NCBI GenBank assembly: GCA_963664625.1
Contig: OY761541.1
Coordinates: forward strand, 620,001 to 684,000
Direction of reading: 5' to 3'
DNA: 64,000 nt
Source: CBDCFV01 sp963664625
GTDB taxonomy: Bacteria > Chloroflexota > Dehalococcoidia > Lucifugimonadales > UBA3495
This document shows, one piece after another, positions 40,226 through 48,500 of the stretch (positions are counted from its first letter, which is position 1; each line of letters begins with the position of its first letter). Both the position numbers and the translations under genes were made by a program. The notes beneath the pieces are model-generated. The model was given only the letters and a program-made list of their open reading frames with translations. It did no database searches and was not told where the DNA came from.

Positions 40226-41131
40226 ATGTCCAATTCCAGAAGCAACGCCGACCCAGTCGCCCTCGCAATTGCGAGGGCGGCCCAGGAGGCCGCCGAACCG
40301 GCCGTGGTAATCCTGTTCGGCTCCCGGGCCCGCGGCGATCACCACGAGCATTCCGACGTAGACCTGCTGGTCATCGCCGATGATGGAAATGCAAGAAAGG
40401 CGGAATTCGCCGCACATTTCGGGGCCAAGGAGCATAGCGAAGCGGCCGGGATAGACATTTCGACGAACGTCATCTCAATGACCAAGGAAGAATTCCGCCG
40501 TTGCCGGTTGGCCAAACAGCACATCGCGGGGCAAGCGGACACCCAGGGAGTAATCATGAGCCGGGAGATACCGGACTACCCGATTGATCTACCGGACGAC
40601 GGGTATCCTGACCATTGGCCCGCAACCAGGCAACTCCTTCAAAACACCGCAGAGTACGGCCACGAATTCAATCAGATGGTCGAAGAAAAACATTGGAACC
40701 AGAAACTGCTCGGCTTCTGCGCGCAACAGGCGGTTGAAAACGCTCTGAAGGGCTTGTTGTCGGCCCACAACGATGACCGGAATTGGGACCACAACCTGAA
40801 CAGGCTATGGGAAGGGGTCCAAGAGAAAGAAAACTGGGCCAACCCGGAATTGAAGCCCATCCATGAAGCGGTAACGGAACTGCTCGACCACACCAGATAT
40901 GAAGACCCTGAACGACCGGGAAGGGAACGCAATTGGCTGACCGATTATGCCGTGATATACCGCTATGGCAGTACCTCATACCGGATGACCCAGGCCGAAA
41001 GGTTGGAATTGCAGGAGAAAGTAAACGACGCAGTAGCCGTCGTAGTCGCCAGGATACACGTCATCAGCGGGACCACCGATGACGACGTATGGCCGGAGGG
41101 CGTGAGGCCTTGGGACACTGGGCCGGACTAA
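40226..41131 (+). CDS. MNT-HEPN fusion: nucleotidyltransferase plus HEPN domain
   Basis: A 301-residue protein combining two domains usually encoded separately in HEPN/MNT toxin-antitoxin pairs. Residues about 25-100 form a minimal nucleotidyltransferase domain with LFGSRARGDHHEHSDVDLLV (G32-S33, D44, D46). Residues about 150-290 form a HEPN-like helical domain with LGFCAQQAVENALKGLLSAH and NWDHNLNRLWEG. MNT antitoxins can modify the HEPN RNase or protect it. The Rx4-6H motif is only approximate (R-N-W-D-H), so RNase activity is unproven. I prefer ATG 40226 over 40196. Confidence 0.85.
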   Translation: MSNSRSNADPVALAIARAAQEAAEPAVVILFGSRARGDHHEHSDVDLLVIADDGNARKAEFAAHFGAKEHSEAAGIDISTNVISMTKEEFRRCRLAKQHIAGQADTQGVIMSREIPDYPIDLPDDGYPDHWPATRQLLQNTAEYGHEFNQMVEEKHWNQKLLGFCAQQAVENALKGLLSAHNDDRNWDHNLNRLWEGVQEKENWANPELKPIHEAVTELLDHTRYEDPERPGRERNWLTDYAVIYRYGSTSYRMTQAERLELQEKVNDAVAVVVARIHVISGTTDDDVWPEGVRPWDTGPD

Positions 41132-41189
41132 AGAATTTCGTTTGACAGAGAGATTTGGCGTACATCAATTTTTTGACAGGAGCCTGACG

Positions 41190-41552
41190 ATGGCACAGAA
41201 ATCCAAGTACCTGTTTATCGCCAGCATGGATGTGGAGGCGGCAAAAGAGGCCTTGTTCAACGAGGTCTACGACACCGAGCATTGCCCTGAACTGAGCAAG
41301 GTGGCCGGGGTGGGCAACATCACCCGGTTCGAGACCCAACCCTTCAAGGTGTCGATAGGCGGCGAGATCAGAACTATCCAGCCCGACGGCCAGCCCCGAT
41401 TTCATGCCATGTATGAAATAGAGAGCCCGGACGTCCTCATTTCGGAGGAGTGGGGCGAGGCCGTGGAATTGGGGCGCTGGCCGGAGCAGGTGCGCCCCTA
41501 TACCACCAACCGCCGCCACACGCTGCTGAAGCTCACCTATCCACAGGGATAG
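41190..41552 (+). CDS. Small dimeric alpha-beta barrel (EthD/DUF4286-like) protein
   Basis: A 120-residue protein: SKYLFIASMDVEAAKEALFN, EVYDTEHCPELSKVAGVGN, ITRFETQPF, PRFHAMYEIESPDVLISEEW and EVELGRW-like text near the end. The pattern DTEHxPxLxxxxGV is typical of EthD/DUF4286 ferredoxin-fold proteins that accompany oxidative catabolism. AGGAG lies upstream of ATG 41190. It sits 9 nt before a CoA-transferase gene, likely in the same operon. Confidence 0.8.
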   Translation: MAQKSKYLFIASMDVEAAKEALFNEVYDTEHCPELSKVAGVGNITRFETQPFKVSIGGEIRTIQPDGQPRFHAMYEIESPDVLISEEWGEAVELGRWPEQVRPYTTNRRHTLLKLTYPQG

Positions 41553-41561
41553 GGTCCGCGG

Positions 41562-42806
41562 ATGTCCAACGCATCTGTTCCGAATCATCATTCCTACGCA
41601 GGCGGGAATCCGAAGCGAGCCCTTGACGGGGTAAGGGTGCTGGATCTTACCCACCATATAGCCGGGCCTTGGTGCACCAAGCTGCTGGCCGACTACGGGG
41701 CCGACGTCCTTAAGGTGGAGCCGCCGAGCGGTGACCCCGCCCGAGGTATGCCGCCCTTTTTCCATGACGAGGCGCACCCGGACAAAAGCCTGCTGTTCCT
41801 GTACCTGAACACCAGCAAACGCGGCATTACCCTGGACCTCAAGTCGTCCGAGGGGAAAAGGGTCTTTTTGGAACTGGTCAAAGACGTTGACCTGCTGGTG
41901 GAAAACTACTCGCCGCGGGTGATGCCGTCCCTGGGCCTTGACTATCAGACCCTTCGGGAGCGGAACCCCTCCTTGGTGATGGCGTCAATCTCCAACTTTG
42001 GCCAGACCGGGCCGTACCGGGACTACAAGGCCACCGAGATCGTGTCGTATGCCTTGGGCGGCCTGATGTACATCTTCGGCAACTACGACCGTGAACCACT
42101 GAAGCACGCCCTGCACCAAGCGCAATTCAAGGCGGGCACCGACGCCGCGTCGGCAAGCCTCATGGCCCTTTACCACCAACGCCTGACCGGTGAAGGGCAG
42201 CACATCGACGTGTCGATACAGGAGACCATCGCTTCCACACTGCGGGACGTGGTGGACAACTACACCTACACCGGCGCGGTACGGCGGCGGCAGCCCAACC
42301 ACAGCGGAGACCTGACCCGGTTGAGGGCGGCATCGGACGGGTACATCCTGCCCAATCCCGGCATCGGCGCCGGTCTGAATTGGAACACCGTAGTGGACTT
42401 CCTGGAAGAACCGGCGCTCGACGACGAGCGGTTCGCCGACGCGTCGGCCCGGCTGGCCAACGCGGAGGAGCTTGGCGAGATCCTGGACCGGTGCTTCGAG
42501 ACCAAGAAGAAAGCCGACATGTTCTATGCGGCCCACGAACGCCGTTTCATCTACGGGATGGTGCAGTCTCCTCAAGAAGTGATGGAAAATCCCCAGTTCC
42601 AACACCGGGGCTACTTCGTCGAGCTGGCCCATCCCGTTATTGGCCCAGCAACGTATCCCGGCGCCCCTTTCATCATGTCGGGCACCCCTTGGGAGGCGTC
42701 GTCACCGGCCCCGGCCCTGGGGGAGCACAATGAAGAGGTCTTCCGGGACAGGCTGGGCTACTCGGACGCCGACCTGGCCCGGTTGCGGGACGCGGGAGTA
42801 GTCTGA
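41562..42806 (+). CDS. CaiB/BaiF family (class III) CoA-transferase, copy 1
   Basis: A 414-residue class III CoA-transferase. Family text: LDGVRVLDLTHHIAGPWCTK, LLADYGADVLKVEPPSGDPA, NTSKRGITLDLKS, LVENYSPRVMPSLGLDY, FKAGTDAASASLMALYHQR with the catalytic Asp, TGEGQHIDVS and QHRGYFVELAHP. It transfers CoA between a donor acyl-CoA and an acid. Residues 10-16 come from a dRS3-like repeat, so the N-terminus is extended by it. It pairs with the second copy 2 nt downstream. Confidence 0.95.
   Translation: MSNASVPNHHSYAGGNPKRALDGVRVLDLTHHIAGPWCTKLLADYGADVLKVEPPSGDPARGMPPFFHDEAHPDKSLLFLYLNTSKRGITLDLKSSEGKRVFLELVKDVDLLVENYSPRVMPSLGLDYQTLRERNPSLVMASISNFGQTGPYRDYKATEIVSYALGGLMYIFGNYDREPLKHALHQAQFKAGTDAASASLMALYHQRLTGEGQHIDVSIQETIASTLRDVVDNYTYTGAVRRRQPNHSGDLTRLRAASDGYILPNPGIGAGLNWNTVVDFLEEPALDDERFADASARLANAEELGEILDRCFETKKKADMFYAAHERRFIYGMVQSPQEVMENPQFQHRGYFVELAHPVIGPATYPGAPFIMSGTPWEASSPAPALGEHNEEVFRDRLGYSDADLARLRDAGVV
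41590..41609. repeat. dRS3-like palindromic repeat within CoA-transferase 1, copy 5
   Basis: ATTCCTACGCAGGCGGGAAT, read in frame as the N-terminal SYAGGN residues of the CoA-transferase. One mismatch to the usual arm (CTAC for CCGC). Confidence 0.75.
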
Positions 42807-42808
42807 TC

Positions 42809-44161
42809 ATGGCCGGGCCGCTTGCCGGGGTCAGGGTCCTGGAGATGGGTCAATTGATCGCCATTCCGTGGGCGATGAAAATGATGGCCGACATGGGCGC
42901 CCAAGTCATCCGGCTGGAGTCCACCCTGCGCATGGAAAGCTACCGGGGCGACTCGCTGTACCAGAACGACATCAGCGGCGAGTTCTGGAACCGGGGCGGC
43001 AACTTCTACGAGCAGAACCGCAACAAGCTGGGCATCACCCTGGACCTGAGCAAGCCGCAGGGGTTGAGCTTGTTGAAGGAATTGGTGGCCATAAGCGATG
43101 TTTTCGCCGAGAATTTCACCCCAAGGGTCATCAGGAACTTCCAACTGGAGTACGATGACCTGCGCAGAATCAAGCCGGACATCATCATGGTGTCGTCCAC
43201 CGGCTACGGCTTCACCGGCCCCTGGGCCAACTTCGGCGCAACCGGCCCGGCCACCGAAGGCGCCTCGGGCTTGGCCTACATGACAGGCTACGCCGATGGA
43301 CCGCCCGTGCTGCCGGAGATACCCTACACCGACTACACCGCCGGAGAGCAGACTGTGTTCGCCGTAATGGCGGCATTGGTGCACCGCCTGAACACCGGCC
43401 AAGGACAGTTCATCGACGTATCCCAGTCCCAGACCGCCAGCGCAACCGTCCCGGAGGCGCTGCTCGACTTTGCCGTCAACGGGCGCACCGAGGCACGGAT
43501 GGGCAACCAAGACCCCGATATGGCGCCCCACGGGTGCTATCCATGCCGGGGCGATGACCGCTGGATAGCCATCGCCGTGGCCGACAACGCCCAATGGCAC
43601 AGCCTTTGCGGAGTGCTGCAACAGTCCGCTTGGGCACAGGACGCCAGGTTTGGCGACAAGGCGGGGCGATTACGTCACCGGGAGGAATTGGACCGTTTGG
43701 TCAGTGAAGCCACCGCCGGTTGGGATGTGCGTGAACTGATGGAACGGCTCCAGGAAGTTGGAGTCCCGGCGGGTGCGGTCCTGGACGGCAAGGACCTGCT
43801 GTTCGACAAGCACCTGATGGAACGGAGCTTTTTCGAAGTGGTGTCCCACCACCCCAGCACAGGTATGCCCCCGCTGCCTTACGTGAGCCGCCCGTGGAAA
43901 ATGTCGGCCACGCCGGCCGTTCCCGGACGCGCTGCCCCGGTGTTGGGGGAACACAACGAGTTCACGTTGGTGGAGCTGCTGGGGCGAGAGAAGGAAGAGC
44001 TAGCCGCCCTGGAACAGGATGGGGTAATCGGCTACGCCCCCGCTGCCGCCCGCCCGGTAGCGCGGCCGCCGTTGGACGAGCAGGTGCGCCAAGGCCGGAT
44101 GCAACGTTACGACATTGACTTCCGGGAGCAGGTGGAGCGGGCGTACCCACCCCAACAATAG
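42809..44161 (+). CDS. CaiB/BaiF family (class III) CoA-transferase, copy 2
   Basis: A 450-residue class III CoA-transferase: LAGVRVLEMGQLIAIPWAMK, MMADMGAQVIRLEST, NRNKLGITLDLSKPQG, FAENFTPRVIRNFQLEYDDL, PYTDYTAGEQTVFAVMAALV with the catalytic Asp region, TGQGQFIDVSQSQ and LGEHNEF. Copies 1 and 2 may be subunits of one heteromeric transferase or act on different acids. The 2-nt gap shows co-transcription. Confidence 0.95.
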   Translation: MAGPLAGVRVLEMGQLIAIPWAMKMMADMGAQVIRLESTLRMESYRGDSLYQNDISGEFWNRGGNFYEQNRNKLGITLDLSKPQGLSLLKELVAISDVFAENFTPRVIRNFQLEYDDLRRIKPDIIMVSSTGYGFTGPWANFGATGPATEGASGLAYMTGYADGPPVLPEIPYTDYTAGEQTVFAVMAALVHRLNTGQGQFIDVSQSQTASATVPEALLDFAVNGRTEARMGNQDPDMAPHGCYPCRGDDRWIAIAVADNAQWHSLCGVLQQSAWAQDARFGDKAGRLRHREELDRLVSEATAGWDVRELMERLQEVGVPAGAVLDGKDLLFDKHLMERSFFEVVSHHPSTGMPPLPYVSRPWKMSATPAVPGRAAPVLGEHNEFTLVELLGREKEELAALEQDGVIGYAPAAARPVARPPLDEQVRQGRMQRYDIDFREQVERAYPPQQ

Positions 44162-44217
44162 CCGCTATCCCGGAGCAGTTCGCCGTCAACCATTACACCC
44201 CAAAGCAGTTTGCCGTC

Positions 44218-44237
44218 ATTCCCGCGCAGGCGGGAAT
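44218..44237. repeat. dRS3-like palindromic repeat, copy 6
   Basis: ATTCCCGCGCAGGCGGGAAT, flanked by CCGTC and CC, between the convergent CoA-transferase and leuD genes. It could also act as a hairpin in either transcript. Confidence 0.85.
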
Positions 44238-44251
44238 CCAGGGCCACAGGG

Positions 44252-44845
44252 TTACAGTCCTCGGCTTTGCTCGTAGGCAGCAATCCTGTCTTCGAATTGC
44301 AGCGTAAGGCCTATGTCGTCCAAGCCGTTGAGCAGGTTGTGGCGGTTGGCGGCGTCTACTTCGAAGGCGATGGAGATTTCTTCGTCTTCGTCCCACACCC
44401 GCTGTCCCACCAAGTCCACCGTCAGCTTGACGCCCGGCTTGCCCTTGGCCTTGTCCATGATCTGCCGCACCTGCTCCTCGGGCAGCCGCAGGGGCAGCAA
44501 GCCGTTCTTGAAGCAGTTGTTGTAGAAGATGTCGGCGAAGCTCGGCGCGATGATGCACTTGATGCCGTAGTCGCGCAACGCCCAGGGAGCGTGCTCCCGG
44601 GAAGAGCCGCAGCCGAAATTGTGGCCCGCCACCAGAACGTTGGCGTTCCGGTACTCCGGCTTGTTGAGCACGAAATCGGGCTGGGGGCTGCCGTCCTCGT
44701 TGTAACGCCAGCGGGAAAACAGCGCGTCCTCGAACCCGCTCCGTTCGATGCTCTTCAGGAAGACCGCCGGGATAATCTGGTCGGTGTCAATGTTGACGCG
44801 GTCCAGCGGCGCTACAACGCCGGTAAGTTCGGTGAATGCATCCAT
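44252..44845 (-). CDS. leuD: 3-isopropylmalate dehydratase small subunit (LeuD)
   Basis: A 197-residue LeuD, the swivel subunit of isopropylmalate isomerase (leucine synthesis). Features: LTGVVAPLDRVNIDTDQIIP, AVFLKSIERSGFEDALFSRW, GHNFGCGSSREHAPWALRDY and SFADIFYNNCFKNGLLP. AGAGGTAC precedes ATG 44845, and the family starts there (MDAFTELTG). It is separated from leuC by three Uma2-family genes on the same strand, whereas leuC and leuD are normally adjacent. Confidence 0.97.
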   Translation of the reverse strand: MDAFTELTGVVAPLDRVNIDTDQIIPAVFLKSIERSGFEDALFSRWRYNEDGSPQPDFVLNKPEYRNANVLVAGHNFGCGSSREHAPWALRDYGIKCIIAPSFADIFYNNCFKNGLLPLRLPEEQVRQIMDKAKGKPGVKLTVDLVGQRVWDEDEEISIAFEVDAANRHNLLNGLDDIGLTLQFEDRIAAYEQSRGL

Positions 44846-44928
44846 AATGTACCTCTTTTGTGTTTGGGTTATGCTTTCGGCTTTGGGTCCGGTCGTGGTC
44901 AAAGCGTATCAATCCGCTTGCCAACTAT

Positions 44929-45474
44929 CTATTCAAATATCGACGTCAAGTCGATGGCCAGGCCTGGAAGCAATGGTGAGACCAGCGTTTCTCCGCTATG
45001 AAAGTGAGCAGCAGGCACCAGTTCTTCATCGTTCAGCGTGAGAATCTCTATCAACCTTGCGTCCGGGTGCACCATCCAATATTCCAGTACGCCGCATCTG
45101 CCATAGAGTTCCCGTTTATACCCTCGGTCAACGCCGGCGGTAGACTCCGAGAGTATTTCCACCACCAAGTCAGGCGCTCCCTTGCAATTGGCGTCGTCAA
45201 TCCGTTCGATGCGGTTGTTGGAAACGAACAGGATGTCGGGCTGTACCACGGCATCCTCGGCCAGTATGACGTCATACGGCGCTGCCCGTATTTCGCCCAA
45301 GCGATTTTGGAACACGAACATATACAACGCGACGATGAGCCTGATAGAGATTCGCTGATGCCGGTCGTTCGGTGCTGGCGCCAATACCAATTCCCCATTC
45401 AAGAGTTGATACCGTTTGCCCGGAGGCGTGTTCATGTAGTCCTGGATGGTCAACTTGACATTCCGGCTGGCCAT
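44929..45474 (-). CDS. Uma2 family protein, copy 3 (in leu operon)
   Basis: A 181-residue Uma2 (DUF820) protein: LTIQDYMNTPPGKRYQLLNG, VQPDILFVSNN (Asp), GAPDLVVEILSEST (Glu), GYKRELYGRCGVLEYWMVHP (Lys) and LLPGLAIDLTSIFE. Closer to the type at 10026 than to its two upstream neighbours. Lies 83 nt upstream of leuD. Confidence 0.9.
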   Translation of the reverse strand: MASRNVKLTIQDYMNTPPGKRYQLLNGELVLAPAPNDRHQRISIRLIVALYMFVFQNRLGEIRAAPYDVILAEDAVVQPDILFVSNNRIERIDDANCKGAPDLVVEILSESTAGVDRGYKRELYGRCGVLEYWMVHPDARLIEILTLNDEELVPAAHFHSGETLVSPLLPGLAIDLTSIFE

Positions 45475-45501
45475 AACTCGAATCGTCAGACCTCCCTGGT
45501 G

Positions 45502-46122
45502 CTATATCCCCTGCCAGAGTTCGCGCAGTTCCAGCACGAAACCCGGCAGCACAGGGTCGCCGGAAACGGTGTCCGGTTCTTCCAGTATCTCCACGGGCTG
45601 GCCGGGACGGTATATGTGGACGAGCCTCTCCGGGAAGTCAATCAGCCAACCCAGGAGTGTGCCGTTTTCCAGGTACTCCGTCATCTTGTCCTGGAATATC
45701 GCCGAGTCGTCCCACTCCGACCGAAGTTCCACAAGAAAATCCGGGGAACGATGGGCAAATCCGTCCCGCTCCTCCTTGGAGAGCGTATCCCACCATGACC
45801 GTGGAATCCATGAAGCATAGGGAGCGTATATTGCCCCGTTGGGGAGGACGAACCCTGTAGACGAGCCCAAGCCAATGCCGGTCCCATCTCGCTTGGCCCA
45901 CGTGCCCAGTTGGAAACCCACCTGCCCGCTGCGCCAACCCGTCATCCCGCCAGCGGGGGACATGATAATCAATTCCTTCTTCGCCGTAAGCTCCAACCTG
46001 AGGTCACCGTTGTCGGAGCTTAGCTGGAGAAGTCGCTCTTCCGTCATGTCAACAGCACTGATGTTCAGTGGAAACCTGAACGGGTAAGGTGCGTCGGATG
46101 CCAAGAGCCGCGTTGCAACCAT
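45502..46122 (-). CDS. Uma2 family protein, copy 4, probably catalytically altered
   Basis: A 206-residue Uma2 protein clearly paralogous to the copy at 46169: both share MTEE/DxxxxLxSDNxDLRLE, LTAKKELIIMSPAGG and EEPDTVSGDPVLPGFVLE. It keeps the Glu in SPDFLVELRS and Lys in QDKMTEYLENG. The metal-binding Asp position reads YAPYASW where the sister copy has LSPDASW (D to Y), so nuclease-type activity may be lost. Start GTG or ATG at 46122. Confidence 0.85.
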   Translation of the reverse strand: MVATRLLASDAPYPFRFPLNISAVDMTEERLLQLSSDNGDLRLELTAKKELIIMSPAGGMTGWRSGQVGFQLGTWAKRDGTGIGLGSSTGFVLPNGAIYAPYASWIPRSWWDTLSKEERDGFAHRSPDFLVELRSEWDDSAIFQDKMTEYLENGTLLGWLIDFPERLVHIYRPGQPVEILEEPDTVSGDPVLPGFVLELRELWQGI

Positions 46123-46168
46123 CTCTACGACTTCAGCAGGCAGGCATATTTCCTGGACATATCCAAAC

Positions 46169-46786
46169 TCACCAGATCCTTTGCATTTCCAACACGAAAC
46201 CCGGCAACAATGGGTCGCCGGAAACGGTGTCCGGTTCTTCCAATGTCTCTACAGGCTGGTCTTGGCGGTAGACGTACACCCGCTTGTTCTGCGGGTCTAT
46301 GAGCCAGCCCAAACGGACGCCGTTCTCCATGTATTGAACCATCTTGGACTGTGCCACGGTCAGTCTGTCCGACGGCGAGCGAAGCTCAATCACGAAATCG
46401 GGGCTTATGTGAGGGAACCTAACCTGCTCCGCCTCGGTTAACGCGTTCCAACGGGACCAGAGCATCCAAGAGGCGTCGGGGGAGAGCACCGCCCCATTAG
46501 GCAGGGTGAATCCCACGGAGGACTCAAAGGTCTTCCCGCTCCCATCCTGACGCGCCCAGATGTACATCTGCCCATGCAATTCGCTATTGCGCCCACTTGT
46601 TATTGCTCCGGCAGGCGGCATGATAATCAACTCCCTCTTGGCCGTAAGCTCCAGTCTAAGGTCGTCATTATCGGAGCACAGCTTGAAGAACTGGTCCTCC
46701 GTCATATCGAGGGCGTTGATATCCAACACCAGCCTGTAGGGCAGGGTTGTATAGGTCTCAACAGCGGGCTGCTTGGCGGTAGTCAC
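46169..46786 (-). CDS. Uma2 family protein, copy 5, coupled to leuC
   Basis: A 205-residue Uma2 protein: LVLDINALDMTEDQFFKLCS, ELTAKRELIIMPPAGAITSG, NGAVLSPDASWMLWSRW (Asp), SPDFVIELRSPSDRL (Glu), QSKMVQYMENGVRLGWLIDP (Lys). Its GTG start overlaps the leuC stop by the tetranucleotide GTGA, so it is translationally coupled to leuC. Confidence 0.88.
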   Translation of the reverse strand: MTTAKQPAVETYTTLPYRLVLDINALDMTEDQFFKLCSDNDDLRLELTAKRELIIMPPAGAITSGRNSELHGQMYIWARQDGSGKTFESSVGFTLPNGAVLSPDASWMLWSRWNALTEAEQVRFPHISPDFVIELRSPSDRLTVAQSKMVQYMENGVRLGWLIDPQNKRVYVYRQDQPVETLEEPDTVSGDPLLPGFVLEMQRIW

Positions 46787-48189
46787 GGTTCCAGGTCCCT
46801 TACGTCAACGAAGTGGCCGGCTATGGCGGCGGCGGCGGCCATGGCGGGGCTTACCAAGTGGGTGCGTCCACCCGGGCCTTGACGGCCTTCGAAGTTGCGG
46901 TTGGATGTGGAGGCGCAACGCTGCCCCGGGTCCAGGATGTCAGGGTTCATGCCCAAACACATCGAGCATCCGGCAACGCGCCAGTCCAGACCGGCCTCCC
47001 TGAAAATATCGTCAAGGCCCTCCTCTTCGGCCTCTCTCTTAATCTTGGCCGATCCGGGTACCACCATGGCGTAAACGTCCGGGTGGACCTTCCGGCCTTT
47101 GACCACGTCGGCGGCGGCTCTCAGGTCCTCCAGCCTGGCGTTGGTGCAGGCGCCGACGAAAATGCGGTCTATCTTTATGTCCTGTATCGGCATACCCGGG
47201 GTCAGGTCCATGTATTGCAGGGCCCGCGTTGCGGCCTCCCGCTGCGCCTCTTCTTCGAAGGAGGCAGGGTCCGGCACGCTGCCGCTGACAGGGGCCACCA
47301 TTCCGGGGTTGGTGCCCCAGGTCACGTAGGGCTCCAAGTCCGAGGCTGCGATGACCACCGTCTTGTCGTAGGTTGCGCCCGGGTCGGTGGGCAACTGCCG
47401 CCAACGCTCCACGGCGGCGTCGAAATCCGTGCCCTGGGGCGCGAACTGGCGGCCCCGCATATACTCGAATGTCGTTTCGTCGGGAGCAATCATGCCGGCC
47501 CGAGCACCGGCCTCGATGCTCATGTTGCAAACGGTCATCCGCCCGTCCATCGACAGGGACCGGATGGCCTCTCCGGTGTACTCGATGACGTGTCCCGTGC
47601 CTCCGTTTACCCCAATGCGTCCTATTATCCCAAGGATAATGTCCTTGGCGGCGACACCCGGAGGCAAGGGGCCGTCGATTCGCACCTCCATCGTCCTGGG
47701 CTTGGACTGGCGCAACGTCTGGGTGGCCAGGACGTGCTCCACTTCGGAAGTGCCTATGCCGAGAGCGAAAGCCCCCAAGGCGCCGTGGGTGGAGGTGTGG
47801 CTGTCGCCGCACACCACCGTTTTCCCAGGTTGCGTGTAGCCCAAGTCCGGGCCGATTATGTGGACAATACCCTGCAACGGGCTGAAACGGTCGTAAAGGG
47901 TAACTCCGAACTCTTCGCAGTTGCGCGTAAGGGCGTCAAGTTGCTTCTTGGAAATCTCGTCGGTTACCGGCAACGACAGGTCCCAGGTAGGGGTGTTGTG
48001 GTCGGCGGTAGCCACGGTGAGATCGGTCCGGCGCACCTGGCGCCCGGCCATGCGGAGGCCGTCGAAAGCTTGGGGTGAAGTGACTTCGTGCACCAAGTGG
48101 AGGTCAATGTAAATCAAGCTTGGCTCACCCGGCTCCTCGTGGACCACATGGCTTTCCCAGATTTTTTCGAACATCGTTTTGGCTGGCAT
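46783..48189 (-). CDS. leuC: 3-isopropylmalate dehydratase large subunit (LeuC)
   Basis: A 468-residue LeuC, the [4Fe-4S] subunit that isomerises 2- to 3-isopropylmalate. The N-terminus MFEKIWESHVV and IYIDLHLVHEVTSPQAFDGL, VVCGDSHTSTHGALGAFALG, FVGACTNARLEDL and AGCSMCLGMNPDIL (three cluster cysteines) are present, with the C-terminal NRNFEGRQGPGGRTHLVSPA. An AGGAG stands 12 nt upstream of ATG 48189. First gene of an operon that continues into Uma2 genes and leuD. Confidence 0.98.
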   Translation of the reverse strand: MPAKTMFEKIWESHVVHEEPGEPSLIYIDLHLVHEVTSPQAFDGLRMAGRQVRRTDLTVATADHNTPTWDLSLPVTDEISKKQLDALTRNCEEFGVTLYDRFSPLQGIVHIIGPDLGYTQPGKTVVCGDSHTSTHGALGAFALGIGTSEVEHVLATQTLRQSKPRTMEVRIDGPLPPGVAAKDIILGIIGRIGVNGGTGHVIEYTGEAIRSLSMDGRMTVCNMSIEAGARAGMIAPDETTFEYMRGRQFAPQGTDFDAAVERWRQLPTDPGATYDKTVVIAASDLEPYVTWGTNPGMVAPVSGSVPDPASFEEEAQREAATRALQYMDLTPGMPIQDIKIDRIFVGACTNARLEDLRAAADVVKGRKVHPDVYAMVVPGSAKIKREAEEEGLDDIFREAGLDWRVAGCSMCLGMNPDILDPGQRCASTSNRNFEGRQGPGGRTHLVSPAMAAAAAIAGHFVDVRDLEP

Positions 48190-48500
48190 ATACGGTCTTT
48201 TCTCCTAAAGCACACTGGGATAAGGGAATATGGAGCCTCATAGCACCCAAAAGTAATAGAAACTCCGCGTCTTGGCAGTCCTCGAACGGTTCGGTGACAT
48301 TATAGCATCGCCTCCTGTGCCCGTAGCCCATTAAGCACCCGTACCAACCGCTGAACACCGGCCCGATTGGTGCAACCAACAACAATAGTGATAAACTGGC
48401 ATTACTCACCGGCAATCGGCTGTACGCCGCCCGTGACTTTATCCGAATGGCGGCAGACAATTCCCAAACTTTACGCCAAGCCTTACGGAGGAATCAGACC
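48190..48500. promoter_or_regulatory. Divergent regulatory region between leuC and the M1 aminopeptidase
   Basis: 311 bp with no gene. On the minus strand TGCTATAAT (-10 at 48304-48299) is an extended -10 element, predicting a ~100-nt leuC leader. On the plus strand TTGGTG (48367-48372), 17 bp, GATAAA (48390-48395) is a weak candidate promoter for the aminopeptidase. Neither has an obvious operator. Confidence 0.45.

Noticed and set aside
48190..48300. Run of four Leu codons (CTA TTA CTT TTG) in the leuC leader, suggestive of a leucine attenuator peptide
   Set aside because: No start codon lies in frame between the predicted transcription start and the Leu run, the frame stays open through the leuC start, and no terminator/antiterminator pair was found.
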